Positions 23,367-35,308 of a stretch of DNA of 41,590 bases are shown in pieces. Location: NCBI GenBank assembly GCA_028718945.1, contig JAQUKT010000006.1, forward strand, positions 1-41,590. Direction: 5' to 3'. The notes under the pieces are model-generated. The model did no database searches. It was not told the origin of the DNA and saw only the letters and a program-made list of their open reading frames with translations. A program made the translations under genes and the position numbers. Within the stretch, counting starts at the first letter, position 1; the number at the start of each line of letters is the position of its first letter. The stretch is from Actinomycetota bacterium (GTDB lineage: Bacteria > Actinomycetota > Geothermincolia > Fen-727 > JAQUKT01).

Positions 23367-23409
23367 GATAATCTCTACAATTTCCTTTACTTCGAGAACA
23401 ATCTCAAAT

Positions 23410-24111
23410 TCATGCTCTCGCACCGCAATGTGCAAGAATTGAGCGCCAGATAACAAGCCCGTCAGTGCTTCCGAGTTCAAGTTCGGAAGCTCTTTCCGGA
23501 TGTGGCATCATTCCAAGAACATTGCCCTCTTGATTGCAAATGCCAGCAATGTTTTCAATAGAACCATTGGGATTGAAATCCGGATGAGCGCTCCCCTCGG
23601 GGGAACAATATCTGAAAACAATCTGTCCCCTCCTCTTCATCTCCTCGAGAGTACCTGCCGGCACCTGGTAGTTCCCCTCGTTGTGCGCAATTGGAATTTC
23701 GAGGACGCCACCGCCAGCGCATGATCGAGTCCATGGCGTATTAACCGTTTCTACTCTGATATCAACAAATCGGCATATGAACTTGAGTCCAACGTTTCTC
23801 ATCATTGCGCCAGGAAGCAGCCCGGCCTCGAGAAGAATTTGAAACCCGTTGCATATCCCAATGACAAGTCCGCCGCCAATAGCAAACTTCTCGACAGCCT
23901 TCATTACCGGAGAAAATCTCGCTATGGCGCCTGTTCTCAGGTAATCCCCGTAGGAGAATCCCCCTGGAAGAACGAGGCAATCAAATCCTGAGACATCCGA
24001 ACTCTGATGCCACACATACTCAGCATCCTGATTGAGAACATCACGAAGCACATGCAAGCAGTCCTGCTCGCAATTGGAACCGGGGAACATGACTATTCCG
24101 AACCGCATCAA
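23410..24111 (-). CDS. purQ: Phosphoribosylformylglycinamidine synthase, glutaminase subunit
   Basis: A 233-residue class I glutamine amidotransferase: FPGSNCEQD at the start, [11 protein letters not shown], nucleophile Cys87 in GICNGFQ, and His/Glu of the triad in MMPHPERA. It supplies ammonia to PurL for FGAM formation in purine biosynthesis. Overlaps purS by four bases (ATGA). purL, normally next, is not in the window. Confidence 0.96.
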   Translation of the reverse strand: MMRFGIVMFPGSNCEQDCLHVLRDVLNQDAEYVWHQSSDVSGFDCLVLPGGFSYGDYLRTGAIARFSPVMKAVEKFAIGGGLVIGICNGFQILLEAGLLPGAMMRNVGLKFICRFVDIRVETVNTPWTRSCAGGGVLEIPIAHNEGNYQVPAGTLEEMKRRGQIVFRYCSPEGSAHPDFNPNGSIENIAGICNQEGNVLGMMPHPERASELELGSTDGLVIWRSILAHCGARA

Positions 24112-24353
24112 TCCTCAACCTCCATGCGATAGTTCTCTATTACCGGGTTGGCAAGTATCCTCTCGCACATCTCCGAAAGCCTTTCTTCAAGGTTTTCCTT
24201 CCTTGAGTCGGTAAACTTCAGCTCCATATACTTCCCGATTCTCAAATCCTCAACTTCAGGAAAGCCAAGCGAATGCAGTGCGCGCAGAACTGTCTTCCCC
24301 TGAGGGTCTAATATTCCCTCCTTCAACGTCACATAAACTCTTGCTTGAGCCAC
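24108..24353 (-). CDS. purS: Phosphoribosylformylglycinamidine synthase subunit PurS
   Basis: 81 residues with the PurS pattern: [38 protein letters not shown] and [14 protein letters not shown]. It bridges PurQ and small-type PurL in the three-subunit FGAM synthase. Confidence 0.95.
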   Translation of the reverse strand: MAQARVYVTLKEGILDPQGKTVLRALHSLGFPEVEDLRIGKYMELKFTDSRKENLEERLSEMCERILANPVIENYRMEVED

Positions 24354-24456
24354 GACTCCTCCTTTTTTGACAATTATTCTATGAAATAATACAACAACTA
24401 AGAAATTCCCTGTCCACCATAAGCGCGCAACAAAACGTATTAGGTCACCAGGTTCG

Positions 24457-25779
24457 CTAAGGCTTCACCCTTAGAGCCTCGAGCCTTTTGAATATGATAT
24501 CGCTCCTTGAAATGTATTTTTTCGCATCAAAGCAGGCTTCAATTTGCTCTGGCCCAAGGTAGTTCCCAACTTCACGGTCATGCATAAGCCCATCGCGAAA
24601 GGACTCCTCCCCACGCGCTGCCTTCAAAGCGTGTCTCTGAACCATTTTGTAAGCATCCTGTCTGGTCGCTCCATTTTGCACAAGTCCGAGCAAAACTTTC
24701 TCTGAAAATATGAGACCCCCTGTTATATCAATGTTTTCCCCCATTCGCACAGGGTAAACTACCATTCCCTCCATAACCTCTATAAACTTTTCCGTCATGT
24801 AGTGAAGTGCTGCTGTGCTATCAGGAATTATTACCCGCTCCGCGGATGAATGGCTTATGTCTCGTTCATGCCAGAGCGCCATATTCTCAAGAGCAACCAT
24901 CGCGTTTCCCCTCACAACCCGGGAAAGCCCGCAAATCCGCTCGCAGATTATCGGATTTCTCTTGTGAGGCATTGCCGAGGAACCGGTCTGTCCCTCGCGG
25001 AAAGGCTCTTCCGCTTCCATTATTTCCGTCCTCTGCAAGGCTCTAATCTCAGTCGCAAACTTTTCAAGCGATGATGCAACTATTGCAAGGGTGCACAGAT
25101 ATTCAGCGTGCCTGTCTCTTTGAAGTATCTGGCTCGAAGCTTCAGCAGGAACAAGGCCGAGCTTTTCGCAGACATACTTCTCGACAAAAGGGTCAACGCT
25201 TCCATAGGTCCCAACCGCTCCCGAAATCTTTCCGCAGCTCACACAAGCTTGGGCATCCAGAAGCCTTTCAAGGTTCCTTCTCGTCTCAAACGCCCATACC
25301 GCGAGTTTTGTGCCGAAAGTGATGGGTTCAGCGTGAACGCCATGTGTCCTTCCTATCATGATCGTGTCTTTGTATTGAAAAGCCTTGTTCTTGATTATCC
25401 CAAGCAACCTCGATGCGGAGTCAATCAGAATCCCAGCGGCATCTCTCATCTGAATTGCAAGTCCTGTATCAAGAATATCCGAAGAGGTCAAGCCGAGGTG
25501 TATAAACCTCGACGATTCACCAATATTTTCTGCAAGGTTTTCAAGGAACGCTGTCACGTCATGACGAGTTCTCTTCTCTATTTCTCTGATCCTCTCAGCA
25601 TCAAAACGCGCTTTCCGCTTTATTTCATCGAGTGCTGCTCTTGGAACGATTCCCAGTTGAACCATCGCCTCGCACGAAAGAACCTCTATCTGAAGCCAGT
25701 TATGAAGCTTCGCCTCCTCGCTCCAGATTTCTTTCATTTCAGGCAGGGTGTAACGTTCAATCATCTGTCTCACCGCCAA
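24457..25779 (-). CDS. purB: Adenylosuccinate lyase
   Basis: About 435-440 residues of the fumarase/aspartase superfamily, cleaving SAICAR and adenylosuccinate with release of fumarate. Signature GSSAMPHKRNP (flexible catalytic loop with the active Ser), IGRTHGVHAEP (catalytic His region) and HLGLTSSDI. The ATG at 25764 preceded by GGCGGTGAG is the better start (MIERYTLPEM is the typical N-terminus). Confidence 0.97.
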   Translation of the reverse strand: MAVRQMIERYTLPEMKEIWSEEAKLHNWLQIEVLSCEAMVQLGIVPRAALDEIKRKARFDAERIREIEKRTRHDVTAFLENLAENIGESSRFIHLGLTSSDILDTGLAIQMRDAAGILIDSASRLLGIIKNKAFQYKDTIMIGRTHGVHAEPITFGTKLAVWAFETRRNLERLLDAQACVSCGKISGAVGTYGSVDPFVEKYVCEKLGLVPAEASSQILQRDRHAEYLCTLAIVASSLEKFATEIRALQRTEIMEAEEPFREGQTGSSAMPHKRNPIICERICGLSRVVRGNAMVALENMALWHERDISHSSAERVIIPDSTAALHYMTEKFIEVMEGMVVYPVRMGENIDITGGLIFSEKVLLGLVQNGATRQDAYKMVQRHALKAARGEESFRDGLMHDREVGNYLGPEQIEACFDAKKYISRSDIIFKRLEALRVKP

Positions 25780-25872
25780 TCAGCAAAAATCAATTTCCAG
25801 ACAATGAAAACTCTTCCAAGGAAAACTAAACTCTCAAATTTATGAGGGGAACCAAGAATCCCCATAGCCTCA

Positions 25873-26331
25873 TCAAGCTTCCTCGAGTTTTCTTTTCAAA
25901 TCTGATAATTTCGCCCTTACGTCGGGATGCCTCAAACCAAGTATTCTTCCCGCGAGAATCGCCGCGTTCCGAGCCCCATCTATCGACACCGTAGCGACCG
26001 GAATTCCGGACGGCATCTGAACCATTGAAAAAAGGGCATCAATTCCTCCCGGCAGTCCAGACGAAATAGGAACACCTATCACTGGAAGAGAGGTAAGTGA
26101 AGCAACAAAACCGGGAAGAGCAGCGCTCATTCCTGCCCCTGCTATGATAACTTCTACGCCAGCATCTTCAGCTTCCTTCACAATATTTCGAACCTTCTCA
26201 GGATTTCTGTGCGCAGAGGCAACTTCCATCCTAAATGGTATCCCAAGTAATGAGAGAGTTTCACTGCTCGGTTGCATGATTTCTCTGTCACTTTCGCTTC
26301 CTATCAACACAAGAACGAGATAATCCTTCAT
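25873..26331 (-). CDS. purE: N5-carboxyaminoimidazole ribonucleotide mutase
   Basis: 152 residues; IGSESDREIM (class I phosphate loop), SAHRNPEKV (catalytic His), AGAGMSAALPG and PVIGVPISSG. Converts N5-CAIR to CAIR. Lies three bases after purD on the same strand, so co-translated. Confidence 0.96.
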   Translation of the reverse strand: MKDYLVLVLIGSESDREIMQPSSETLSLLGIPFRMEVASAHRNPEKVRNIVKEAEDAGVEVIIAGAGMSAALPGFVASLTSLPVIGVPISSGLPGGIDALFSMVQMPSGIPVATVSIDGARNAAILAGRILGLRHPDVRAKLSDLKRKLEEA

Positions 26332-26334
26332 TAA

Positions 26335-27618
26335 TCAGACTCCCTCTAAGGCTTCAATGGCCCTCTTCCCTATATCCCTTCGATAATGCATTCCCTCGAA
26401 ACTGAGCATCTGGACCGACTCGTAAGCAAGACCAACCGCGTCCCTGAAATCGTCCCCAAGAGCAACAACGTTAAGAACGCGCCCGCCAGCGGTTACCAAC
26501 TTCCCATCAGTCTTCTTTGTGCCTGCATGGAAAATTTCCACCTTGGAGTCTGCTGAAGCCGCTTTGAGACCTTTGATTGGAAGACCCGTCTCGTATTTAC
26601 CGGGATAACCACCTGAAGCAACAACCACGCAAACACAGCACTCGCTACTCCACTCCGTCCCGTATTCTCCGATAGTTCCATCAACTGTTGCAAGAAGACC
26701 AGGAACAAGGTCGCTCCTTAACCTTGGCAGCACAACCTGGGTTTCAGGGTCCCCGAATCTCACATTGAACTCGAGAACTTTTGGTCCATCAACTGTAAGG
26801 ATCAATCCACCGTAAAGCACCCCTTTATACGGAACACCCTCAAGCCGCATTGCTTCAACGGTTTTCTCCATAATCTCAGTGTGAATATGCTTTTCAGTCT
26901 CAGAACTCAAAAATGGCACCGGCGAATATGCCCCCATGCCTCCGGTGTTTGGACCCTTATCATTATCGAAGGCACGTTTGTGGTCCTGGGATGCTTCCAT
27001 ATGCGCGAGACTCTTCCCATCTGAAAGCGAAAGAATTGAAACTTCATTGCCCTCGAGATACTCCTCGACAAGCACTTTTTTTCCTGCATCCCCAAAGACC
27101 CCATCCACAAGACATTTTTTGAGCGCCTCGATTCCCGACCGGAAATCAAGAACAATCATTACGCCTTTCCCGGCAGCAAGACCATCCGCCTTGATGACAA
27201 ACGGATGCTTTAGAGTCTCAATATGAGCTCTTGCTTCTTCAAAATCTTCAAAAACTTTAGCGCTTCCGGTAGGAACACCATTTCTCAACATGAGGTCCTT
27301 AGCAAAACTCTTACTTCCCTCAATCTTTGCAGCCGAAGAAGTTGGACCAAATACTTTGAGGCCTGAAGCCTCAAGCTCGTCAACAATTCCAGCCATAAGC
27401 GGAGCCTCAGGTCCCACAACAGTGAGGTCAACTCGCTTTTCCTTTGCTATCCTTGCCACTTCAGAGACGCCTTGAGGGTTTGCGGACATACATTCTCCTA
27501 TTTCAGCCATCCCCGGATTTCCAGGCACAAAAATTATGTCTCTGATAAGCGGACTCTTTGATATCTTCCAGCCAAGCGCATGCTCCCTCGCACCACTTCC
27601 AACCACCATCGCTCTCAA
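26335..27618 (-). CDS. purD: Phosphoribosylamine-glycine ligase
   Basis: An ATP-grasp enzyme making GAR. N-terminal VVGSGAREHALGWK, PLMAGIVDELE, FVIKADGLAAGKGVMIV (ATP-binding), GPNTGGMGAYSPVP and LEFNVRFGDPETQVVLPRL (metal-binding). I place the start at TTG 27618 after GGAGG, because the family begins right before MVVGSG; the frame continues open to 27654. The gene ends three bases before purE. Confidence 0.96.
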   Translation of the reverse strand: MRAMVVGSGAREHALGWKISKSPLIRDIIFVPGNPGMAEIGECMSANPQGVSEVARIAKEKRVDLTVVGPEAPLMAGIVDELEASGLKVFGPTSSAAKIEGSKSFAKDLMLRNGVPTGSAKVFEDFEEARAHIETLKHPFVIKADGLAAGKGVMIVLDFRSGIEALKKCLVDGVFGDAGKKVLVEEYLEGNEVSILSLSDGKSLAHMEASQDHKRAFDNDKGPNTGGMGAYSPVPFLSSETEKHIHTEIMEKTVEAMRLEGVPYKGVLYGGLILTVDGPKVLEFNVRFGDPETQVVLPRLRSDLVPGLLATVDGTIGEYGTEWSSECCVCVVVASGGYPGKYETGLPIKGLKAASADSKVEIFHAGTKKTDGKLVTAGGRVLNVVALGDDFRDAVGLAYESVQMLSFEGMHYRRDIGKRAIEALEGV

Positions 27619-27731
27619 GCTCGACAACACCTCCAGAAATCTAAGACAATGCACAGAACAACAAACAAAATCTACTTTCTCCGCTCATTGCCCCGCCAAA
27701 AAACCTTCCAATCAAGTGGGCTCGTTTCATC

Positions 27732-29111
<1,380 letters not shown>

Positions 29112-29172
29112 TCAAGCTGATAGTCGTACTAATAAACTATAACATGGTGATATCGTAATGCCATCCAGGATA

Positions 29173-29200
29173 GAATTACACTAAAGAATTTTCGGGTCAA
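29173..29200 (-). promoter_or_regulatory. Candidate promoter of the purine cluster
   Basis: On the minus strand TTGACC (29200-29195) overlaps the stop codon of the FAD protein gene, followed by a 16-base spacer and TAATTC (29178-29173), about 80 bases before purA. Moderate match only; no riboswitch-like structure is evident in the leader. Confidence 0.3.
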
Positions 29201-30594
29201 GAAGCCCGTGCCCGCCTGATAATAGACTGAGCAGCAACAATGCCAGAAACCGAGGCCTGGACGAGGCCGCGGGAAATCCCAGCTCCATCACCTGCCCCAA
29301 AGAGGTTCTCGACCTCGCTCTCAAGTTGCTTCGTGACCCTCAAGCGCGATGAGTAGAATTTCACTTCAACTCCGTAGAGCAAAGTGTTTCGAGAGAAAAC
29401 GCCCGGGGTTAAGTTATCCAATGCCTCAAGCATCTCAATGATACCCGAAAGGAATCTGAACGGCAGGACAAGGCTCAAATCTCCAGGAGTCGCCTCTTCC
29501 AAAGTAGGCTTGACCGTCGAACGGGCGATTCGTTTTTCGGTTGACCTTCTACCGTCAATCAAATCGCCAAGTCTTTGAACGAGAATGCCACCACCCAGGA
29601 GATTGGCAAGCCTCGCAATATACCTTCCGTAGGAAATCGGCTCTTTGAACGGCTCCGTAAAACGTTTGTCAATGAGCAGCGCAAAATTGGTGTTGTCTGT
29701 TTTCTTGTCAACAAACGAGTGCCCGTTTACGGTCAGAACATCGTCGTAGTATTCTTTCATGACCTCGCCATTTGGGTTCATGCAAAAAGTTCTAACCCTG
29801 TCATCAGAGGACTTCGAGAAATGAACAAGCTTTGGTTCATATAGTTCCGCTGTCAATGGCTCGAGTATGACCGCCGGAACTTCCACCCTTACTCCAATAT
29901 CGACCATGCTGTTCTCGAGCGTAAGATTTAACCGCCGGGCGACATTGCTGAACCACTCAGCGCCACTCCTTCCAGGAGCAACGACAAGATAAGAGCAGTC
30001 AATACTCGAGCCGTCACTCAACACCACACCTTGAACACGTTGATTCTTAACCCTTATCTCCTCGACTTTTGTCTCCATCAAGATATCAACCCTACCGGAA
30101 AGTTCATCGAACATCCCTGCAAGAATCTTCGGGCAGTTCTCGGTCCCAATGTGCCTCACCTTAGATGGCACAAGCAGGATCTCAGCCTTGATCGCTTCCT
30201 TTGCTATTTCTGCTATCTTTTCCTCATCAGAACCAAAAAGAACTTCGGGCGCACCGAATTCCACGTATGTTCGATCAACCAATGTAATCAGTCGCTCGAG
30301 ATTCCTTGAAGAAATTATTTCTGAAAGCCAGCCCCCAACTTCTTTTGAAAGAGTAAGTTTGCCATCCGAAAACGCCCCCGCTCCCCCCCAGCCGCTCAAA
30401 AGAGAGCAAGGTTTACACTTCCTGCAGGCTCCTTGAGCAGAGGGACATGCCCTTTTTTCAATAGGTCCACCCTTATCAATGACCAAAACCCTCAATTTCG
30501 CGGATTCAGAAAGTTTCAGAGCACAGAATATCCCTGCCGGCCCAGCTCCAACAATAATGACGTCATATTTTAAACGCACTTTATCCACCCTCAA
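29197..30594 (-). CDS. FAD-dependent dehydrogenase of the COG2509 family
   Basis: A 465-residue flavoprotein: FAD-binding YDVIIVGAGPAGIFCALKL, then IDKGGPIEKRACPS and CRKCKPCSLLSGWGGAGAFS with clustered cysteines, GAFSDGKLTLS, and a C-terminal FAD motif LFGAGDGAGISRGLVQA. It belongs to an uncharacterised family annotated as NAD(utilising) or FAD-dependent dehydrogenase; natural substrate unknown. GTG at 30579, five bases after GGTGG, is a better start than TTG at 30594. Confidence 0.85.
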   Translation of the reverse strand: MRVDKVRLKYDVIIVGAGPAGIFCALKLSESAKLRVLVIDKGGPIEKRACPSAQGACRKCKPCSLLSGWGGAGAFSDGKLTLSKEVGGWLSEIISSRNLERLITLVDRTYVEFGAPEVLFGSDEEKIAEIAKEAIKAEILLVPSKVRHIGTENCPKILAGMFDELSGRVDILMETKVEEIRVKNQRVQGVVLSDGSSIDCSYLVVAPGRSGAEWFSNVARRLNLTLENSMVDIGVRVEVPAVILEPLTAELYEPKLVHFSKSSDDRVRTFCMNPNGEVMKEYYDDVLTVNGHSFVDKKTDNTNFALLIDKRFTEPFKEPISYGRYIARLANLLGGGILVQRLGDLIDGRRSTEKRIARSTVKPTLEEATPGDLSLVLPFRFLSGIIEMLEALDNLTPGVFSRNTLLYGVEVKFYSSRLRVTKQLESEVENLFGAGDGAGISRGLVQASVSGIVAAQSIIRRARAS

Positions 30595-30645
30595 GAATTA
30601 GCCTGTCTTCAAAGGCACTGTGCTTGTTCATCGCCGGTAAATTCT

Positions 30646-31062
30646 TCATCTTTTTCGTCTCGTGGCAATCTCGGAAGGTCCCCTCAATGAAAGCGAGAAG
30701 CTCCGCCTCATCTCATTGATCTGGTCAAGAAGCTTCATCCTCGATTCTTCCATCTCCAGTTCAAGCTCCGAAATCCTCGCATGCAGTCTTTCAATTTCTT
30801 CTTCCAGTTCCAGGACCTTTTTCACCCCCGAAAGATTGAGCCCCTCAATTTGCGTCAACTCCTGAATTCGCCTGAGTCTTGAAATGTCAGCCTCCGAATA
30901 CCTCCTTGTGTTCTTCGAGGTTCGTTCAGGCTTGAGCAAACCCTTCCTCTCATATATTCTGAGCGTTTGTGGGTGCACCTGTGCAAGCATCGCGGCAACG
31001 CTTATCACATATATTCCCTTGTCAGACTCTTCTTTTGGAGAAGTTTTGCGCATAATCAGCAC
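30646..31062 (-). CDS. hspR: Heat-shock repressor HspR (MerR family)
   Basis: 138 residues: winged-helix DNA-binding domain with YVISVAAMLAQVHPQTLRIY, ERKGLLKPERTSKNTRRYSE and the wing/helix DISRLRRIQELTQ, then a coiled-coil dimerisation helix (VLELEEEIERLHARISELEL). HspR binds HAIR-type inverted repeats and, with DnaK as co-repressor, shuts off its own dnaK operon. It directly follows dnaJ without a gap, the usual arrangement in Actinomycetota. Confidence 0.93.
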   Translation of the reverse strand: MLIMRKTSPKEESDKGIYVISVAAMLAQVHPQTLRIYERKGLLKPERTSKNTRRYSEADISRLRRIQELTQIEGLNLSGVKKVLELEEEIERLHARISELELEMEESRMKLLDQINEMRRSFSLSLRGPSEIATRRKR

Positions 31063-32184
31063 CTACGATATGTGCGCTCTTATATCCTTTCGCTCCGCTT
31101 CCTTTAGTTTTTCTATAAGTTCCTTTTCCTTCTTTGTTGGCTTTGACGGCACCATCACCCTTACTGTAACAAGCATATCGCCTTTTCCTTTCCCTTTTAA
31201 CCTTGGCGCTCCCTTGCCACGGAGCCTGAAAGTCCTTCCGCTCTGCGTTCCAGCTGGAATCTTCAGCCTTACATGCCCATCCACCGTTGGAATCTCGACT
31301 TCCGTACCAAGAACAGCCTCGGCATAAGTTACTGGCAACTCGAGAGTGATATCCGAGTTTTTCCTTCCATAGAAAGGATGCTTCGCCACATGTGTAACAA
31401 CATAAAGGTCACCCGGTGCGCCGCCTTCACGTCCGGGCTCTCCCCTGCCTTTGAATCTTATTCGAGAACCCTCGGAAACTCCAGCGGGTATTTTCAGCCT
31501 TACTTTCTTCGGCTTCGTAATAACCCCAGCTCCACCACAAGAACTACAAGGGTTCTTTATTATTGCCCCCCTCCCATAACATGTTGGGCAGGGGCGAGAT
31601 ATTCCAAAAAAACCTTGGTCCTCCGATATAGAACCGCGACCACCACATATAGGACATGTTTCCGGAAAAGTCCCCGGGGCAGACCCGGTTCCTCTACACA
31701 AACCGCATGTCTCAGTTGAATTCAAAGAAACGGATACCTGTGCGCCTCGCAAAGCGTCCTCAAAAGATAGATTGACTCCTACCTCAACGTCCTCGCCCTT
31801 CTCCCCTCGCCTTCTTGTTTTTCGCGTTCTTCCCGTGCTTCCCGTGAAAAGGTTAAATATATCACCGATGTCTCCGCCGAAGGTAAACCCTTCACCACCC
31901 CCGCCAAAATCAAACCCCCTAAAATCACCCTTGAAGCCCGGCCCATAAGCCCCAGCCTGAGAGAATAGCCTGCCAGCATCGTATTGCTTTCGTTTCTCGT
32001 CATCCGAAAGAACCTCGTATGCCTCCGCAATTTCCTTGAAGTGCTCTTCCGCTTCTTTATTGTTCGGATTCCTGTCAGGGTGATATTGTTTGGCGAGCCT
32101 TCTGTAAGCCTTTTTTATTTCATCGCTCGAGGCATCCCGTGACACCCCAAGAATCTTGTAATAATCTTTTCCGTTCAATCTCAA
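31063..32184 (-). CDS. dnaJ: Chaperone protein DnaJ
   Basis: 373 residues, type I DnaJ: J-domain with HPD in YHPDRNPNN, Gly/Phe-rich linker ([20 protein letters not shown]), four zinc-binding CxxCxGxG repeats ([32 protein letters not shown]) and C-terminal substrate-binding domains. Delivers unfolded proteins to DnaK and stimulates its ATPase. Confidence 0.97.
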   Translation of the reverse strand: MRLNGKDYYKILGVSRDASSDEIKKAYRRLAKQYHPDRNPNNKEAEEHFKEIAEAYEVLSDDEKRKQYDAGRLFSQAGAYGPGFKGDFRGFDFGGGGEGFTFGGDIGDIFNLFTGSTGRTRKTRRRGEKGEDVEVGVNLSFEDALRGAQVSVSLNSTETCGLCRGTGSAPGTFPETCPICGGRGSISEDQGFFGISRPCPTCYGRGAIIKNPCSSCGGAGVITKPKKVRLKIPAGVSEGSRIRFKGRGEPGREGGAPGDLYVVTHVAKHPFYGRKNSDITLELPVTYAEAVLGTEVEIPTVDGHVRLKIPAGTQSGRTFRLRGKGAPRLKGKGKGDMLVTVRVMVPSKPTKKEKELIEKLKEAERKDIRAHIS

Positions 32185-32204
32185 TCACCATTCACTAACC
32201 AAAC

Positions 32205-32840
32205 CTATTTGTTTTCTTTCACCGAACAGGAGACCTTTACCATTGCGGGTCTCAGTAGTTCTCCACGAAACCTGTAGCCCTTCTGGGCAACCTCCAAGAC
32301 TGTGTCCTCCGGGCACTCTTCAGTTTCAACCACCATCACCGCCTCATGATTTTCAGGGTCAAATTTCATCCCCTGCGGGTCTATCACTTCGAGCCCCTCC
32401 TTCTTCAATATCTCAAGTGTCTGGTCGAGAACCATCCGGACACCCTTCAGCAAGCTTTCTGAACCCTCGTTTCCCTCGGAATTCAAAACTGCGCGTTCAA
32501 GGTTATCTATCACAGGAAGGAGCTTCCTTACGAGATCAGCCTCAGCAGTCTCAAGAATCCTGGTTTGCTCCTTAATAATCCTCTTTCTATAGTTTTCAAA
32601 CTCGGCACGCAGTCTGAGCAAACTTTCCTCTAACTCGATATTGCGCATTTCGAGTTCCTCAATTCTCTCTTCAAGAGACTCCTTCTGCTCTACTTGCTCT
32701 ATCTGCTCAGGGCACTCCCGCTGCTTCTCTAAACCATCCGACCGCAATTCAACCTGGCTTCCCTCATCGCAAGCGGATTCACTGTTTACAGGCTTCTTTC
32801 CCTTCTGCGATTTTTGCTCTTCTTTCTTACCCTCAATCAT
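32205..32840 (-). CDS. grpE: Nucleotide exchange factor GrpE
   Basis: 211 residues: a charged disordered N-terminus, long coiled coil (EERIEELEMRNIELEESLLR), the conserved LRAEFENYRKRI, and the beta-wing region LEVIDPQGMKFDPENHEAV with TVLEVAQKGYRFRGELLRPA. Catalyses ADP release from DnaK. Confidence 0.96.
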   Translation of the reverse strand: MIEGKKEEQKSQKGKKPVNSESACDEGSQVELRSDGLEKQRECPEQIEQVEQKESLEERIEELEMRNIELEESLLRLRAEFENYRKRIIKEQTRILETAEADLVRKLLPVIDNLERAVLNSEGNEGSESLLKGVRMVLDQTLEILKKEGLEVIDPQGMKFDPENHEAVMVVETEECPEDTVLEVAQKGYRFRGELLRPAMVKVSCSVKENK

Positions 32841-32871
32841 AGATTCACCTCATCCACCTGAAATATCGCTC

Positions 32872-32906
32872 AAAAACGGTAGAGGTCACATATTGTGACC
32901 CCTACC
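32872..32906 (-). terminator. Hairpin with T-run between hsp20 and grpE (attenuator?)
   Basis: On the minus strand GGTAGgGGTCACA-ata-TGTGACCtCTACC (two stem blocks of 5 and 7 bp) is followed by GTTTTTG. The structure looks like an intrinsic terminator inside the heat-shock operon and could lower grpE-dnaJ-hspR relative to dnaK-hsp20, or mark a processing site. Confidence 0.65.
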
Positions 32907-32931
32907 ACCGCTCCTCTTCATTTCATCTTAC

Positions 32932-33384
32932 CTATTTCTTCTGAGCTTCAACGGTTATCGGGATGCTCTTCGGCTTTTGCACTTCCTTCTTTGGAATCAA
33001 TGCCTTGAGTACACCATTCTCATAAGATGCCTTGATCTTGTCTGGATCGACATCCGAAGGCAGCTGAATTGCCCTCTCGAATGAGCCGTAGGCACGCTCG
33101 ACCCTGTGGTAGTTTTCTTCGTTGACCTCTTTTTCGTGCTTCCTCTCGCCATTGATTACAAGCACTCCACCTTCAACCGAAACATCAATATCCTTTGGAT
33201 CAATTCCCGGAAGCTCAGCCTCAACCACGAGAGCATCCTCTGTTTCGTACATGTCAACCGCAGGTGACCATTTCCCGCCTTCGAGGATGCTGCTACCTCC
33301 ACGCAACCATCCTCTGAACAGCCGATTTAGGTCATCCTGTGTGCTCAAGAGCGTGTCAAATGGGTCCCATCTTACAATTGCCAT
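32932..33384 (-). CDS. Small heat-shock protein (Hsp20/alpha-crystallin)
   Basis: 150 residues: a short N-terminal region (MAIVRWDPFDTLLSTQDDLN), the alpha-crystallin domain (PAVDMYETEDALVVEAELPG through ISVEGGVLVINGERK-like strands) and the C-terminal ALIPKKEVQKPKSIPI with an IPI tail motif for oligomer assembly. ATP-independent holdase. It lies between dnaK and grpE, where the usual clusters have no gene. Confidence 0.94.
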   Translation of the reverse strand: MAIVRWDPFDTLLSTQDDLNRLFRGWLRGGSSILEGGKWSPAVDMYETEDALVVEAELPGIDPKDIDVSVEGGVLVINGERKHEKEVNEENYHRVERAYGSFERAIQLPSDVDPDKIKASYENGVLKALIPKKEVQKPKSIPITVEAQKK

Positions 33385-33420
33385 ACTTCATCCCTCCTTT
33401 CAAAGCCTTGCTTACCTTGC

Positions 33421-35274
33421 TTACTTCTTGTCCTCATCGACAACCTCATAATCCGCATCAATAACTTCCTCTTCGCCCGAATCCGATGATGTTGACCCGG
33501 ACGCTTCTTCTGTTCCTGTGCCCGAGGCGCTTGCCTGAGCATAGACAGTTTCCGCTAACTTGTGAGAGGCCTGAACAAGGTTTTCCATTGCGCTCTTTAT
33601 CCTGGATATATCGGTTCCCTTGAGAGCTTCTCTCAAATCGTTCATGGCGGTCTCTATCCTCGAGCGCTCAGCAGAGTCAACTTTTTCGCCAAGTTCTCGC
33701 AGTGACTTCTCGGTAGAATAAAGCAACTCATCCGCTCTATTCCGGGTCTCCGCCTCCTCTCGCTTTCTTCTATCTTCCTCAGCATGCTCCTCGGAGTCCT
33801 TTACCATCTTCTGGATTTCATTCTCATTCAGTCCGCTTGATGCAGTGATGGTGATCTTCTGCTCATTTCCAGTCGCCTTATCCTTGGCGGAAACATGCAC
33901 AATTCCATTTGCGTCTATGTCAAAAGTAACATCTATTTGAGGAATACCCCTTGGAGCGGGAGGAATCCCAACAAGATGGAATCGCCCGAGTGTCTTGTTG
34001 TCCGTTGCCATTTCCCTTTCGCCTTGCAGAACGTGAACCTCTACGGAAGTCTGCCCATCCGCAGCAGTTGTAAATGTCTCGCTCTTCCGTGTAGGAATTG
34101 TCGTGTTTCGCTCAATCAATTTTGTGAAAACTCCTCCTAAGGTCTCTATTCCAAGCGAAAGAGGAGTGACATCCAAAAGGACAACATCCTTTACGTCCCC
34201 CTTTAGGACACCAGCTTGGATTGCGGCGCCTACTGCGACCACCTCATCCGGATTAACTCCCTTGTGCGGCTCCTTGCCTCCGGTTAGCTTCCTGATAAGC
34301 TCCTGAATAGAGGGCATCCGCGTTGCTCCACCAACGAGAATTACATGATCAATGTCCTTTGCCTCGAAACCGGCATCCTTCATTGCCTGTTTGAACGGTC
34401 CCACGCACTTTTCCACCAGGTCAGCTGTCATTTTGTTGAACTCCGCTCTTGAAAGAGTCATATCAAGGTGCTGTGGTCCTTCACTCGTTGCAGTAATGAA
34501 AGGCAAGTTTATGTTCGTGGTCGTAGTAGTCGAAAGTTCTATCTTTGCCTTCTCGGCAGCTTCCTTCAATCTCTGCAATGCCATCTTGTCATTCCTCAAA
34601 TCGATTCCAGTTTTGGCCTTGAAATCATCCGCCATCCAATCAATTATCCGCCGGTCCCAGTCGTCACCGCCCAGATGAGTGTTTCCACTCGTTGACTTGA
34701 CGTCGAAAACCCCGCCTCCTATCTCAAGGATGCTCACATCAAAAGTCCCGCCCCCAAGGTCGAAAACGAGAATAGTCTGGTCCTCTTCTTTCTCGAGACC
34801 ATACGCAAGCGCTGCAGCAGTAGGCTCATTTATTATCCTCAAAACCTCAAGACCCGCGATTCTCCCAGCATCCTTAGTCGCCTGCCTCTGACTATCATCG
34901 AAATAAGCAGGAACAGTGACTACTGCCTCTGTAATCTTTTCTCCAAGGTATTCCTCTGCATCAGCCCTGAGCTTTTGAAGAATCATTGCCGAAATCTCTG
35001 GAGGTGAATATTCTTTGTCGTCAATTTTTATCTTCTCCTGAGTTCCCATTTTTCTCTTAATGGAGGTAATAGTTCTTTCGGGATTCGTAATTGCCTGTCT
35101 TTTTGCTACCTGGCCAACCAGCCTTTCCCCAGTTTTTGAGAAAGCCACCACTGAAGGTGTCGTTCGCCCTCCTTCAGTATTTGGAACAACAACAGGCTCT
35201 CCACCCTCAAGAACGGCGACGCAAGAGTTTGTCGTTCCAAGATCAATACCAATTGCTTTAGCCATGTCTAACAA
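33421..35274 (-). CDS. dnaK: Chaperone protein DnaK (Hsp70)
   Basis: 617 residues: [18 protein letters not shown] phosphate-binding start, [47 protein letters not shown], linker [15 protein letters not shown], substrate-binding domain and a helical lid ending in [17 protein letters not shown]. Central Hsp70 chaperone and the likely HspR co-repressor. The ATG is the second methionine choice ([10 protein letters not shown]) after GGAAGGAG; the frame starts three codons earlier. Confidence 0.98.
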   Translation of the reverse strand: MLDMAKAIGIDLGTTNSCVAVLEGGEPVVVPNTEGGRTTPSVVAFSKTGERLVGQVAKRQAITNPERTITSIKRKMGTQEKIKIDDKEYSPPEISAMILQKLRADAEEYLGEKITEAVVTVPAYFDDSQRQATKDAGRIAGLEVLRIINEPTAAALAYGLEKEEDQTILVFDLGGGTFDVSILEIGGGVFDVKSTSGNTHLGGDDWDRRIIDWMADDFKAKTGIDLRNDKMALQRLKEAAEKAKIELSTTTTTNINLPFITATSEGPQHLDMTLSRAEFNKMTADLVEKCVGPFKQAMKDAGFEAKDIDHVILVGGATRMPSIQELIRKLTGGKEPHKGVNPDEVVAVGAAIQAGVLKGDVKDVVLLDVTPLSLGIETLGGVFTKLIERNTTIPTRKSETFTTAADGQTSVEVHVLQGEREMATDNKTLGRFHLVGIPPAPRGIPQIDVTFDIDANGIVHVSAKDKATGNEQKITITASSGLNENEIQKMVKDSEEHAEEDRRKREEAETRNRADELLYSTEKSLRELGEKVDSAERSRIETAMNDLREALKGTDISRIKSAMENLVQASHKLAETVYAQASASGTGTEEASGSTSSDSGEEEVIDADYEVVDEDKK

Positions 35275-35308
35275 CTCCTTCCAAAAATGAATAGTTTAAC
35301 TGTTGACC

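Noticed and set aside
25108-25845. Plus-strand open frame of 245 codons
   Set aside because: Lies antisense to purB, whose motifs are unmistakable; the antisense translation has no recognisable domain.
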